From: Wuchereria bancrofti
Taxonomy: Eukaryota; Nematoda; Chromadorea; Rhabditida; Onchocercidae
Assembly (NCBI GenBank): GCA_005281725.1
Contig: SSBO01000003.1
Location: 3,337,824 to 3,401,823, forward strand
Direction: 5' to 3'
Length of the DNA stretch: 64,000 nucleotides
Notes under the pieces: generated by a model
What the model was told of the DNA's origin: nothing
The model's input: only the letters and a program-made list of their open reading frames with translations
Databases searched by the model: none
Part shown: piece by piece, positions 13,201 through 24,832 of the stretch
Layout: the number at the start of each line of letters is the position of its first letter
How positions within the stretch are numbered: position 1 is the first letter of the stretch
Made by a program: the position numbers and the translations under genes

Positions 13201-16200
13201 GATGGAAATAATTCCAGTTACAAAAATGCATTTTCAATATCGACTGTTATCACATTTTCCATCATTTTGAATCGAAGCAATACGTTTGCTAAATCAGGAT
13301 GACCACGGTTCAAATCGTTCAAACTTTTGATACTTTTGAGATGCGCAGAAGACATAAACGATTTTTAATTTTATTGTCAATTTGTTTGGTTAATACTTCA
13401 CGATGCAATAAATGATACATAACGCCAACCTGATTCATTTCTGGGGTTACTTCTTCAATGATATTGGATTGTATTTGTTCTTGAAGCACCCTCTTGTAGT
13501 AAAACATGTAAAATCCATTGTACCGATTAAGTAGTAGTTTGAATTAATGTTTTCGATCTTCCAAAGCAAGGAACATAGTTATCGTTTTGTTTAATAACAT
13601 TTCCTTTGAAATGCTTCAGCACCTCTTCGTCATCATGAATATTAGATTGTTTTTGAACGCCTATGAGTTATAGTTCCCAGAATTCATCTATTTTGAAATC
13701 GTAGTGACATTACTTACATTTATCGATTTCGTTTTAACAGGTGCGATATCAAATTTGATTTGGTTCTTGTCATAATTAGATGTATTCGTTTCCAGTTATA
13801 GAACCAACCTTTGTGAAGATTGCACAGAATCCTGGTACCACATTGTAGATTTGATTTGGCGACATGAAATCAAAACAGTCAGCTCCAATAAGTTACTGGG
13901 TCTTTCCCAATATCCACCCTTCTCTTCTGGCTGTTCTTGAGATATCACACGTGTTAAATAGTGATGGCTCGACTTAACTACTTAAAGTTTTTCCTATTAG
14001 GTAATGTAACACGTAAGCATTAATAGTTATAATTCCAGATTCCAGAGTTTTTACTCCGATTTCTAGTTTTGTAGTCCGACATGACTTCGGAGTTTTGTTA
14101 CCAAATAAGAAGAGTTTCAAATTTTCTCTTTTGATTCTGTTTAATCTCAATCGGTTTGCCAACCATTTTGGTGTAAAGGATATTGTAAGTCAATGTCAAA
14201 TAATGCCAAAGCCTTTTGTAGTTGAAAAATTCTATTATTTTGGGAGAGACTTGCTGATCTCGGTGAGATTTGTTGGATGTAGACGTAAATATGTGGAGTA
14301 GCACAGAAATATATTTTCTTTATTAACAGGAGCAACAGTATAATAAAATTTATAAAGAATTGAGATACAGGTCGAGGAGATTCTTCTTTGGTTATTGTCA
14401 ATTGTTTTACCGTTATGTATATATATATATATTGTTAAAGTGGAAGTGGTAATGATGAATTCCGTTAGGCTTCAAGGTAGTCACAGTCATAATGTAAGCA
14501 AAGAAAGAGAATATATAAAGGATTTACGATAGAAACATGAGAAACAAACAATTTAAGCTACAAACATTATTGGGAACAATGTAAGGGATCTATAGTAAAA
14601 ACATAACAATGGGAACAAAGAGGTGTAAACATTATCGGAAACAATGTATAATGGGTTTATAGTATAAACATGATTAGAACAGAGTTCAGCATATAATCAT
14701 TATTTGCGAAGGGTTGGTTCATCGAACATATTTCTTATTTTCTACTGTTATGTAGTATTTTGAAGTTTTGCGATACTAAAACCCGCGACATAGAAAATTC
14801 GCTTTTGGATTTTTGAGTGGTATGGACTGACTACATCTCTTCCTTTGCATGAAAGTAAAATCCACTTACTCATCTTCGATGATGGAGTTTATGATTGTAA
14901 TTGAATCCAAAATTTTTTACTAGAATTTGCTGATTTTGGGGATTCTCCATATTTCAGCGAACACAATGCCGTATTATGGGGAGAACTTTATAATGGAAAC
15001 AAAAAGGTTTCTCCCTTTCGCATTCGGTCGCTTTTGCCCTATTCGGCTTTATGCCCTATTCGAAGGCATTTGAAACAAACAGTGATTTTTGTCAAACGTT
15101 CTATACGAAGCTAGAGTGTAGGATAATCAGAGCATTCATTATTCCAGTGATTCTTGTTACAAAATAGCACGGTCTCCTAGTTTTTTTGCCCATAGTTTCC
15201 TTTAACTCTGGGACTTTCGTTGATTTAATTGATTTGGTTGATTTATTTGATTTGGATATCTTGATGGCAGCTAAGGCTGAAGTTTCAGCTTTAGCATTGA
15301 TTTTACTTGATTTCTTCTGCCTGGTTATAGTAACTTCTTCGTTTCTGAGTATAATTCTTTCAAGAATTGCTGGGTTTTATGAACCGGCCATCCTATTGAT
15401 TCCGACTTTAATTGATAAACTTTGTCCAATATCCAGGCCGATGGCTTCCAGCTGTTGAAATATTCTCTCCATGGCTTCAGTGATCGCTTTCCAATCACGA
15501 TCATTTTTTGGAGTGCAGTTTATTATAAAGTGACTTCTTTATAATGAAGAGTTTACCATACTTCTCTGTTAGTAAGTCTCTTATGACTTCGTAATTTTCT
15601 GGTGCAATGTCGTAACCACTCACTGCTAAAAATCCCCACTCTTTAAGACATGACATCAGATAATTTAATTTCTGAATAGTTGAAGTATTATGTTTTGACT
15701 GTGAACTGCTGCATTGAAACTGCTCCAAAATTGTCTCCACAATTTTGGATCGCCACTAAATGTTACGAGTGGTAATTGTGAAAAGTTTACTGTTGCGTGA
15801 TTAGTGGAGATCATCTTTCCCTCTAAGGTTGACACTTCAGTCTCTTCATGACTTAGTCGTTGAAGTATTACTTCATAGTCCTGAAGAGAAATGTTTAATG
15901 ATAGCTTCTCTTGCGTTAGCTATTAAGTTTAAGATACTTTGTGGGTCGTCGACCGTTTTTAAGTATTTCTTTTCCTCATCTCTTCTTTGTGATGAGTTTG
16001 TCGTATTCTGGATTAAATCCGACCATTTTAACATGATAAGGCGTTTGGTCATTTCTTTAATAATCCGCAGTTTGGCTTCGTATTGTTGTTTGAGTTCTCG
16101 TGGAAATGTTCGCTCCGGCTGAGTTAGATCGAATTCATTTACTTCACTAAGAAGCTTTTGAATTTTTGACTTTGGCATTTCGGCTCCTTTCAACAAAGTG

Positions 16201-18647
16201 TCAAACATAACTCACCAAATAATTTGTCGTGGACGTCTGTTACTTGTAGCTCAGAGTCGATTTGAATTTCCGTATGCTCAAGAGCCTTCCTTGATTGTTG
16301 TTGTAGTTGGTGTAGATGAATGCGTGGAATGAAAGGTTTGTTGTAACGGTTTTATTCGCTAGCAACCACAATAGGTATTAATCTATGGCAACAAACACTG
16401 ATAATTTCGTAGAGTATCTAGGAATAAGGTGAAGATGAACTTAAAGGATTTAAATGAACTGAATTAAATGAACGCGGGAGAGCAGCCGAACTGTAATTTG
16501 CTGGTACAAAAAAGACCAAGGCAGAGGATTTAAATCCTTATATGGTGAGCATTGATTTGCCACAAGCGTATGATTACATTGAGTAAAGAGCTATCAAATG
16601 ATCTTTACTCTTTGTACAATAAGAGATGATGGTTTTGAGATTGTCAGTTTCTCAGTGGTTTGGAACAAAGGAGTAAATTTTAACATATTAAACAATGCAC
16701 ATACCCTCTATTAGCAGTCACAGATTTTTAGACATGCAGATAAGCTCGGTCATAATGGGAAGACAAGTGCTGGAATGATTGCTTACATGAGATGCAATTT
16801 GAAACAGTTTTATATTTCTATAAAGAATGTTCAGTTAATACAGATTTTGGTATTGCGGTACAATTTTATTTGATATATTTTGTAAGTTATTTGGAGATTT
16901 ACGAGACTTATTTAGAGTTTCGCGACAACTGTCATAACTTTTATAACGTCTTTAATATCTTTATTGTTCCTTTATAATATCGTGCAATACAATAATAGCT
17001 TATACAATAATAGGAAAAAACAATAGATTAGAAGACCTCTGGAACATTTTGACTTTGCTAGAAGAAAGTGGATAGAGTGAATATTTAATTATATCAAACA
17101 ATCCGTTAAATGCTCGCTAAGTTATCGTACCTTCTCTTTTTACGTTTATATGTGAGCACTGGCTTACAACAAAGTGCACGATTACAGTGAGTAAGGAGGT
17201 GTCACTCTTGGCTGATCTTTTACTTTTGAATAGTGGGATTGGTTGCTAGATTAGAAGACCTCTGGAATATTTTGACATTGCTTTATAGCAAGGACAAAGA
17301 ACTGACAACCGTTTAACAATCAAAATGGCTGCCGAACTGGAAGATCATAACAATAAAGAGCAGTTTTCAACATATCAAGCAATGCGCATATTCTTTGTTA
17401 ACAAACTGTAATATTCCAGATAGCGCACATAAACTTAGCTAAAGTTGGAAAATGTTGGATAAATGATTTCTGGTTTAACATGTAATTTTAAAACACATTT
17501 ATATTTGTCTAGGGAATATTCTTTTGAAACCGTAGCTTTATAGGAAGATGTGACAAATCTTTAATGTACACTGTATATTTCTATACTGTGAATTTAGTAT
17601 AAAATTCTTTTGAAACGGTAACTTTATTTTTTTGATTCTATCAAAATTTCCTCTTTAACTAAATCAGTTATGCTTAATAACAATAAAAAGTCTTCTTTTA
17701 TACTTGAAATAATTAAATTTTACTTTGCTAAAATCCTTAATGCAATAATTTACAGTTCGATTTCATACATGTAGCACCGCCTTGTTCAGCACCAGAAGTT
17801 TTACGGAATTCACCTGAAATAACCAATGCTAATAGTTTCTTGGACGTCAATCAAAAATCATTACAACATGCGAAATTTGCAAATATTTTTGGCATTGGAG
17901 ATTGTCTCGGATCACCAAATAAGAAAACTGCTGCTGCATTATGTTAGCTTCCATCATTACATTGAATAACGTGTGGTTCATTGATGTTCATATAAATCTC
18001 AAATTTTAGTTGCCCTTCTCAATTCAATTTAAATATAGAATATTGGATTGTTTTGATATTTTGTTGAATAGTCGATGGAACTTTAAACGAGTGATTTTCA
18101 GATAGTCAAATGAGAACTTTAAGTAAAAATATTCCAAGGTTTTTGGAAAGGAAACCATTATTGGAAACGGTAATTCGCTTATTTTCTTATTACCAATTTA
18201 TTTATAATTTTACTAATTTTCGCATTTTATACCAGTAATTTATAACATTTTATGGGCACATATAGCGGAAAAATGTGGCAGTTGTTAGGTTGGTCCTCCA
18301 GAAGGTTAGCAAACATGAGTGAAAAAGGATGAAACTCATGGTGTCGTTCAATACTCAATTTTATTTAATATTTACATTCTATTATGCTATTTGTGTGACA
18401 TTTTCAGTATAATTGCTATTCATCGTGTCCACTGATTGTCAGTTTTCGGCATGTGATACTTGCGGAATTTACTTTAGAAGGACCGCACGAAACTTTGCCC
18501 GTAAATCAAGCAAAACCCCGTTATATTTCATTTCTGCTTACAAGGTACATATTACCATTCATTTATTGGAAACTAGGCGTGAAAGGACACTGGCTGGGGC
18601 CATCTACCATACGCAAAATCCTTCATTTTGGAGTGAGCAAAGAGTAA
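7205..18647 (+). CDS. SQOR: Sulfide:quinone oxidoreductase, mitochondrial flavoprotein
   Basis: Exons: 7,205-7,229; 7,669-7,784; 8,018-8,175; 8,459-8,525; 8,850-9,044; 9,514-9,735; 17,756-17,942; 18,102-18,169; 18,408-18,647 (425 aa; human SQOR is 450). All phases join. The family enzyme oxidises H2S on the inner mitochondrial membrane using FAD and passes electrons to quinone. Visible: the FAD-binding glycine motif [10 protein letters not shown] (about 15-24), then FQPGYTFVG, the two redox cysteines ([10 protein letters not shown], Cys170; YSSCPLI, Cys353), [10 protein letters not shown] for the second FAD contact, and the C-terminal membrane-anchor segment ([18 protein letters not shown]). 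The start was chosen because ATG 7,205 is preceded in frame by a stop and its exon joins in phase. The N-terminus ([11 protein letters not shown]) is short for a mitochondrial presequence. An alternative start is ATG 7,605, read straight into exon 2. Intron 6 is 8 kb and full of retroelement remnants; the coding sequence is undamaged. Confidence 0.92.
9918..10637 (-). pseudogene. BEL/Pao protease and start of RT region, 239-codon open fragment
   Basis: This is the longest open frame in the window and belongs to a retroelement. It carries the retropepsin-like segment [20 protein letters not shown], then [10 protein letters not shown] and [10 protein letters not shown], typical of Pao-family proteases. 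It ends just after [10 protein letters not shown], where the linker into reverse transcriptase begins. The rest of pol is missing at the left. The usual D-S/T-G of the active site reads D-V-G, so activity is doubtful. A homologous but more damaged copy lies at about 14,230-13,970. Confidence 0.8.
10597..11190 (-). pseudogene. BEL/Pao Gag zinc-knuckle fragment
   Basis: [13 protein letters not shown] (about 10,780) is a CCHC-like knuckle with Cys-x2-Cys-x3-His-x4-Cys spacing. A preceding half-knuckle ([14 protein letters not shown] after frame correction, about 10,810-10,850) and an upstream Gag linker follow the same order as in the other copy at 15,180-14,950. Frames are broken. It leads directly into the protease fragment at 10,637, so these two are parts of one element. 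Confidence 0.7.
11200..11580 (-). repeat. BEL/Pao LTR, copy next to the C-terminal domain
   Basis: On the minus strand it begins TGTCACGGATTTTAATATCG, directly after the last codons of the pol C-terminal domain. About 150 bases (11,430-11,580) align with 14,640-14,790, including the ACAATGTATAA, GAACATATTTCTTA and GTTTCGCGATATTAAAA words seen on the plus strand. It is placed as the 3' LTR of the more complete element. The left boundary is uncertain. Confidence 0.6.
11531..14304 (-). pseudogene. BEL/Pao pol remnant: protease, RT, integrase, C-terminal domain
   Basis: Broken pol in the expected order. Protease: [10 protein letters not shown] at about 14,210, then MANRL and the KTPKSC segment in another frame. 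Reverse transcriptase: [20 protein letters not shown] then REVLTKQ (13,507-13,319); a later RT piece lies at 12,935-12,711. Integrase C-terminal part: [20 protein letters not shown] and [13 protein letters not shown] (12,191-11,994). The domain that closes Pao polyproteins: [20 protein letters not shown] (11,722-11,585). Many frameshifts separate them, and the DD-E integrase core is not recognisable. Confidence 0.75.
14420..14790 (-). repeat. BEL/Pao LTR lying between Gag and protease segments
   Basis: On the minus strand it starts TGTCGCGGGTTTTAGTATCG at 14,790 and matches the LTR at 11,430-11,580 over at least 150 bases. Because Gag and the knuckle lie to its right and protease/RT to its left, it is either a solo LTR that landed in one element or the boundary between two elements. 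It contains internal repeats of a GGAACAATGTA-like word on the plus strand. The left end was set only by where similarity fades. Confidence 0.6.
14950..16208 (-). pseudogene. BEL/Pao Gag remnant
   Basis: Two open pieces, 16,208-15,873 and 15,740-15,501, carry the Pao Gag region: [20 protein letters not shown] followed by [20 protein letters not shown], the hallmark PENYE...L.E.YG of these Gags. Downstream (about 15,180-14,950), frame-shifted zinc-knuckle residues (HWNNEC, DYPTLASY, NHCLFQ) can be picked out by switching frame. Its start is near an in-frame ATG at 16,208. Confidence 0.75.
16530..17620 (-). repeat. Diverged LTR-like repeats, two copies
   Basis: About 16,540-16,870 and 17,150-17,560 are diverged direct repeats of each other: both have GTGAGCA...GATTACA.TGAGTAA (16,553 and 17,152), then ACATATTAAACAATGCACAT or its variant (about 16,683 and 17,369). 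A third piece, AGATTAGAAGACCTCTGGAA, occurs twice, at about 17,026 and 17,248. The first copy ends at an LTR-style TGTCGCG (minus strand, 16,927). On the minus strand, CATATAAGG and CATATAAACG could be TATA boxes. Boundaries are approximate. Confidence 0.5.
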
Positions 18648-19440
18648 TTTCAATTCCTACTTACGTCAAATAATTCCACTAAATGTAACGTTTAAATAGA
18701 TACATTTCCACTAAATGTAACGTCTTAATAGATCATAAATATATACTTCTATTTGCATTGGCTCTTTCGAGAAACATTTTCGGAAAAAAGAGCCAATGCA
18801 GACAAGAATATTTGAAACTATCTTTAAAATTACGTAAGCTTTGATTTCGATTATGTATAAGCACTTGGGGTACTTTAGGGTTTTTAATCCATTCAACCCA
18901 AATATACTGAATATTTGAAATATACTAACCATATGCTTTATAACAGAATTCGCAGTTGTTTGGATTAAAATTTGACTTTTCCATTGTAAGGTATATATTT
19001 GTACTATGATTTTTCTCTTTCCATACATTTATACTAAAACCCTTTTTCCGCTACTTTTTCATTAAAGCTCTTTTACAAGTCTTAACAATTCATATTCCGC
19101 ATTTATTTGTACTTCACTAGATAGAATCATAATTATGATAAAGCGTCGCAATAGTAGTAAAACAAAATGAATCGCATGTTATAGAACTGTAAAACTGAAA
19201 AGTTTTAAATATAAAAAGTAACGGCAAACCAATAAATGACCATTAAAGTTCCAATGTTGGAGTTAACTCTAATAGTAAGATGATTTCTAAGTTAATTAAT
19301 CTTTTACTTGAAAAGCTCAATATAAGAGTCCTTCCATTTGTGTAAAAAAATTCTAGCTGAAAAGTTTTTGAATGTACATGTAGGAAAAAAAAATCTTCCC
19401 CTTTTTTTGTAAGGGACGATTATCTGTTTATATAATTGTT
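18648..19440. other. Intergenic downstream of SQOR, with a short tandem duplication and a hairpin
   Basis: No supported gene. TTCCACTAAATGTAACGT is repeated in tandem (about 18,672 and 18,704). A hairpin with a perfect 14-bp stem lies at 18,754-18,800. The 105-codon minus-strand frame at 18,711-19,028 has no domain and probably is not coding. Confidence 0.6.
18754..18800. repeat. Perfect 14-bp hairpin
   Basis: TGCATTGGCTCTTT (18,754-18,767) pairs with AAAGAGCCAATGCA (18,787-18,800) around a 19-nt loop. It is within 160 bases of the SQOR stop, in what may be its 3' UTR or just beyond. No flanking mobile-element ends were seen. Confidence 0.7.
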
Positions 19441-22400
19441 TCCTACTTTAATTTATATTCTTACCACGTTTATTCTCGTCGCTCGCGTTGTATTGCCAGT
19501 AGAACTGGTCGAACTGACTGTTGTTGTTTCCCTTCTTCCCTTTTCTTCTTAATCCTTGAATTGTTGTTGAGCGTCGTAACTGTCGTTGGTTTGATCGTTG
19601 CTTGTACGTCGCCGTTTATTGCAAGAATATTGTTCTTGCCGTTGTATTTCTCTATCTGTTGAATTTCTCTTCGTCGAAATTCACGTCATTTAGTACTCAA
19701 ACTTGGGTAATTAAACCCCTTACTACCGTTGAATTCGTCTTCGTTTCCAAGCCTCAAACCTGGCTCTGGACCTGGGACGGTAACCCTCGTTGTTGTTGTT
19801 GTCGATTGTTTTTCCTCACCTCAAACTTGGGTAATTAAACCATTTCTCGTTTGTCGCCGTTAGTAACGAAAGATTATCCGTCTAGCAGTTAAAATGTCCT
19901 ATGAACGCGTCGTTCTATTGGTGTCCTAAGAGCGAATCCTTATTACTTGTCCTCCTAACCGTTTTCCTCTAACGCGTCCTAAGCGCGCCCTAACACCACC
20001 ATCTCCCACCCTGTCGACCCGATGTAATATTCATAACGAGAAATTGTTCTGCTTATACTACTGAGAACGCCTATTTGTTGAGACCAAATATCCACATCGT
20101 TAATGATGGATTGAAATACGCTACATAACAGTTTTTTATAGTCGAGGATTTGTCATATTTGTCTCTTCTTATGATTACGTAATTTTTTGAGGCTATATCA
20201 TAGCTCCTTATTACTTGCAAAAGAGAGTTGTGAGGAGAATTTATCCTATTCCTGGATATTTTCAATAATTTACCAAAATTTGTGTCTCATTTAAAGGTGT
20301 AATATGTACTGTCGGCAAATAGGCCGAAAGTACTAATACAGTAACTAAAGAAAAAGATTGTATCCAACTTTCATTTACTCATACTGGTAGTAAACCAATA
20401 AATACCTAAGCCTCGACAAATGATATTACGATAAAGAAAAAAAAAAAGATAAAGAAAAAGGAGAATAAAAAGAGAATCTTTTGCGCCTGAAATCTTTGAG
20501 ATAGCGAATGCGATATCTGCCAGCTAACGCTAACGCTCGAATAAATTGTCTCAAAGCACTGAAAAAATGTATATTTTGTTTCAGAAAGAAAAACGTAACG
20601 GAGAAGATTGTAAGGGGAAGACAGGACTCTTTTTCTCTTTTTTCGCTTTACATAACTTCAATATGCCACATTTAGACAGGATTCAGACTAAGGAAATTGA
20701 ACTTATTAACGAAAAAAGAGAAAAAGAGTGTTCGATTCAAACAAGGAAAGACAAAGAAAGGAAACTTTTACCCTTATATAGGGTAGAGAGATAGTATCCT
20801 CAGTCCCTTGTTACCTCAACGACAAGAAAAGGCATTGGTACTGTTTGGTGAAGGACCACAGTTATCTTTTATCACCAAGGAATTACACCGGTTAAAATTA
20901 ACTAAAATTTAAGCTAGCTTAGTTTGGAAAAATAAAGAAACTCAGGTCATGTCTTATTTATTACCTGTACGCAGCTCAGCGTACAAACTGTAAGAATGGA
21001 AATTATAACACTGTGCGCTAAAATTACTGAAAAATTACGGCAGCACAACGACATGGAAAATAGGGAAGACTGCTAATGGAACAGAAAAAGCTCTATATAT
21101 AAGTACGAGGAAATGAAAAGTATTTTTGGAAAAGTCTCAATAAATATAATAAAGGAATTCCTTTCCAACGATACAGAATTTAACGAGAGAATACCTAAAT
21201 ATGATCAAAGTAAAACGAATAATGAAAATTTTCTTGGTCTCAAATAGATTCAGACATAGATATCATATGTATAACATTGAAACTTTAAGTTGAAAAATTA
21301 ACTAGAAGGACGATTGTGCAGTTTGTTGCTTCACAATACGACCCATTAGATTCCTTCGATGATAAACTCAAACTATCTAACATTTATGGGAAGAAAACAT
21401 ATTTTGGAATCAAGTTTTAAGTGAGGAAGAACAACAATGAAATGCATTAATTAGGGAATAACATCACCACAAACAGATATCCATGTATTTACAGATGCAT
21501 CAAACGTTGCATATTCTACGGTTGTATATGCACTCAATCCAAGGAACTAAGATATACTTTTGATTTCGAATTCATTTTTGATTTATACCAAATCTCAAAT
21601 TGGTTCAATTAAAAGTGTATTTTATGGGTATCTATATTTGATTATTCATACTAATCGAAGTAAGAGCAACTCATTCGTACTAAAACAGTTAGAACTGGAC
21701 AATAACTATGTTGCACAGATTTTAATGTGTTCTCTGTTGAATCAAGAATCATACAAAATTATTTCCACGATTTGTGCAAAACTGAGTCGAAGAAACACTG
21801 ATGGCAAATTTTGCGTTTCGCTATATCAAGTGAACAAAATCCAGCCGATGTGGCTACTAAATCTCTTACCGATTAAACTCCGAAATTTTACTTCCTATCT
21901 ATTGAAATTTTGAAAGGACTTCAACGGTTAGGAAGAAACATTGTTTGGAAAAGACTTCAATGGTTACGAAAAAAAAGATGGAAATGACCACAATGTAAAT
22001 TGAATACGCTGGCAATCGATTATTACAGAGATTACAAAGGTAACTCAGAACTTTGAAAGGATAATAACTCAATTCATTGGCGCAAACTGTTTTAATAAAT
22101 GAATAAAATTATTGAGTTTACTAAGCCTTTTTTTTTTTGTTATTAAACTAACCGGCAAAAGAATTACCCTAGTTGTGATTATTGCTTATTAAAGAAAATT
22201 ACATGACCAAGAATGACTATGACATAGTAAAATGTTATTAAACTAACCGACAATATTGAGAAGACAAGCGCAATCGAAATAACAGAAGAGGAAACAAATA
22301 TATGGATTCTGTAACAAATTATGGAGACCAATAAGTCATCTTGGAAGTTTGGAATTAGACGATGAAAACAAATATCCTATTTATTATTAAATTATAACGT

Positions 22401-23500
22401 CATTAACAGCTTCTCATTGAACAGCAACATGAAGAATTATGCAACATGAGGTAATCGCTCATATTTGTGCAAATTAAGATGCAAATTTTTGATACGAAAA
22501 GAAAAATCTGCAGTTAAACACGTCATATCTTTATAATGGTTTGTAAACGTTGGAGAGCTAAGCCATTCAAATTACCTACAATGCCAAATATTCCAAAAAT
22601 ATAAAGAAAAGAACTTTTGATTTAGATTATATGAATTCTCTTCCAATAAGTTACAAGATGGATAGCTCTTTTTACACGTTTTACTACAAGAGCAGTACAT
22701 CTTTGTTTTTTTCTTTTTCTTTTTTCTGTGATTTTTTTTCTCTTTCAACGCGGATATACGAAGTTAATCGTAAGGAATAATGCAGTCATTTCCTAGCAGC
22801 AAAAAGTATGATATGGAGAAATATGATACCCAAAGCAGTTTGGGGTGTAAGTGTACGAATTATGGGACTTACCAAAAAGGTTCTCCGAAGAACACTAGGG
22901 AGAAAACTTTTAAAGGAAAACAATTAATAACTTTGATACTAAAAAGAGAAGGAATACTTAACACCCAACAGTAACATACGTAGACGTTAATGTATACATC
23001 CAAATGACTTCATATCACATAATGCTTCGTTAGATATATCAAATAATTATAACAGTAACCAGAACGAATATACTACTCCTTCCATACTAAACAGTAAGCA
23101 TTAGATTGTTTTTGGAAAATATGGAGAGATAAATACATTATTGGTCTTAGAGGGAGTCAAAAGAAATTAACTTTCCTTGGAGCTGTAGAAAGGTGAGCCT
23201 GAAACAGCTCGTAGTATGTGAAAATTAGCCAGAATAAAGGAAATCAAACAAAGATGGGATGGAAAAATAATAAGATGCACTACGATACAAATAAATGCAA
23301 AATGGAGAACTACTCGATAGATCAAGAAATATGCTTTATCCCTTGAAAGCAGACGATTTAGAACGCCTAGAAGAAAGAAAATAGAAGATCAATTAGCAAC
23401 AATGGTGGAGGGACCGATCGACCTAAGAACTAGAAGTGCAAAGACTCGACAGACAGGAGTGTCACAAAAATCAAAGGGTACCAGTTCTTTCTTCTGAAGA
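19440..23500 (+). mobile_element. Second decayed BEL/Pao cluster, mostly plus strand
   Basis: Plus-strand pol pieces in order: protease (LFGEGPQLSFITKELHRLKL, about 20,845), end of RT (IKEFLSNDTEFNERIPKYDQ at about 21,150; RTIVQF then SQYDPLDSF at about 21,310), RNase H (TDIHVFTDASNVAYSTVVYA, about 21,476; then EQNPADVATKSLT after a one-base shift at about 21,830), integrase (RIMGLTKKVLRRTLGRKLL, about 22,855) and the closing domain ([19 protein letters not shown] and GELLDRSRNMLYPLES, about 23,225-23,350). Stops and frameshifts are frequent, and the protease active-site Asp is lost. A Gag piece on the opposite strand (20,071-20,265, YDIASKNYVIIRR) shows that at least two insertions overlap here. 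LTRs were not identified. Confidence 0.75.
20071..20265 (-). pseudogene. BEL/Pao Gag fragment, opposite strand to the neighbouring pol
   Basis: RSYDIASKNYVIIRRDKYDK aligns with [22 protein letters not shown] of the Gag at 15,501-15,740, followed by a similar II.K..Y stretch. It is open over about 60 codons and isolated. It lies on the minus strand while the pol pieces from 20,800 on are plus, so it comes from a different insertion or was inverted. Confidence 0.6.
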
Positions 23501-24830
23501 AAAAACGGAAATTATAAACCGAATTATAATATGCCGAAATTGTATTAATCCATAAGACTGAAGATTGTCTTGAATATGCTTTAAAGAATTATAAAACTTT
23601 AAAATTTTATCTCATGCAGGCAATCATTTATCCAACACTCATCTTCCAGTTGTAGCTGAGCTTCATTGTCTAGAATTTTTTATTGTTAATAAAGATTATG
23701 TGCATTGTAAAGATCATCTGATAGACTGCTCTTTTACTTTTTTAGAAGCGCAAAGTGCGCTCAACTTGCTGCAACTTTCGTTGCACTCCTCAGTTCATCT
23801 GCCAGAACTTAGCAAAATTGGACAATGAACGTGGATTCCTCAAGTTATAGATCTAGTTATTCTATGCGATAGATGGCCTTACAGTGCTAAATGACCTCCA
23901 TCTGTCCGAGTTTAGGGTTAGAACTGTCCTTCCCTTGGGATGGCTGCTGAAAGGCTAATGAAATAAATTCATCTTAACTATGGACACATTTTGTCTGACT
24001 CTTCTGTTTAGACCTATTTGGCGTAACAAACCCTACTAGAGACATATTCCAGCACAGCTTGAAATCACGGTCCTATGATACCCATATCGTAATTACTGAT
24101 AGAAAGCATAGGAAGCATACAAGTAATTTCTCGACGTTCAATAAAACGCCCAGTAAAATTAGCTCATTGATATTTTTACATTATCAAATATATCGATGCC
24201 TTCACAGTTTGCTAAAAAGAAATGAATAATAAAAAGAAGCAAAAAACCCAATTAAAATCTTAGAATTTCACCAAATCTTTTTTGAAATGTCTTTTGTCGC
24301 TGATATCGCGAATGGAAACAAAGAAATAGTAATTCCCTTTGTTTAGTCACACACATATGAACATGTCCGAGTCCTGAAGACGCTATTTCTTGTGATTTTA
24401 TAATGAATCTGTGCCATTCCATTGTTAAGGCTTACGGTTCTACTATCCATCAAATTCATTTTATGAAATCCTTGGGCCGCATTGGTTGGTGATAGTATCC
24501 GGCGTAATTTGCGCTCGCTTTTATTATCAGTAGCATTAAATGTCTTACTAAAATCCTAATTGCCGCTTATGTTGCTATATTAACCATTTTATTGGAATAA
24601 ATTTCATTAGAATAAAGTTTTAATTACCGTAGTTTGAGGTACCGAAAACCAAAGAAGTAGAAAGAACACTGTCAGTCTTTGTCTCTGTCGGAAAGAAATG
24701 GCGACATTTCTACTAGAGATATAAAGTGCGATGCAAACAAATTATTCTCTCTTCCGTTATGGATCACTTCGACATACTTGAAAAAAGTTCCATAAGACTA
24801 ATTCATCGAACCAGAAAAACAGTTCAACTT
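23500..24830. other. No gene seen
   Basis: Ordinary AT-rich sequence between the pol remnant and the receptor gene. It contains no open frame with recognisable content. Part may be the 3' end of the retroelement, and its right end should hold the 3' UTR of the minus-strand receptor gene. Confidence 0.5.
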
Positions 24831-24832
24831 GT

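Larger units (their letters stand above)
9918..16930 (-). mobile_element. Decayed BEL/Pao LTR retrotransposon cluster, antisense inside SQOR intron 6
   Basis: All recognisable retroelement pieces here read leftwards, opposite to the host gene. From right to left: LTR start TGTCGCG at 16,927; Gag (16,208-15,501); zinc-knuckle region with frameshifts (about 15,180-14,950); an LTR (14,790 to about 14,420); protease (about 14,230-13,970); reverse transcriptase (13,507-12,711); integrase (12,191-11,994); C-terminal domain (11,722-11,585); an LTR starting at 11,580; then a second zinc-knuckle/protease segment (about 11,190-9,918). At least two elements are needed, since the protease occurs twice. 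Frameshifts and stops throughout make it non-functional. The class rests on the Pao-type Gag, the protease-before-RT order and the C-terminal domain. Confidence 0.85.

Noticed and set aside
18711..19028. 105-codon minus frame downstream of SQOR
   Set aside because: It spans the hairpin, has no domain and no start or splice signals better than chance.
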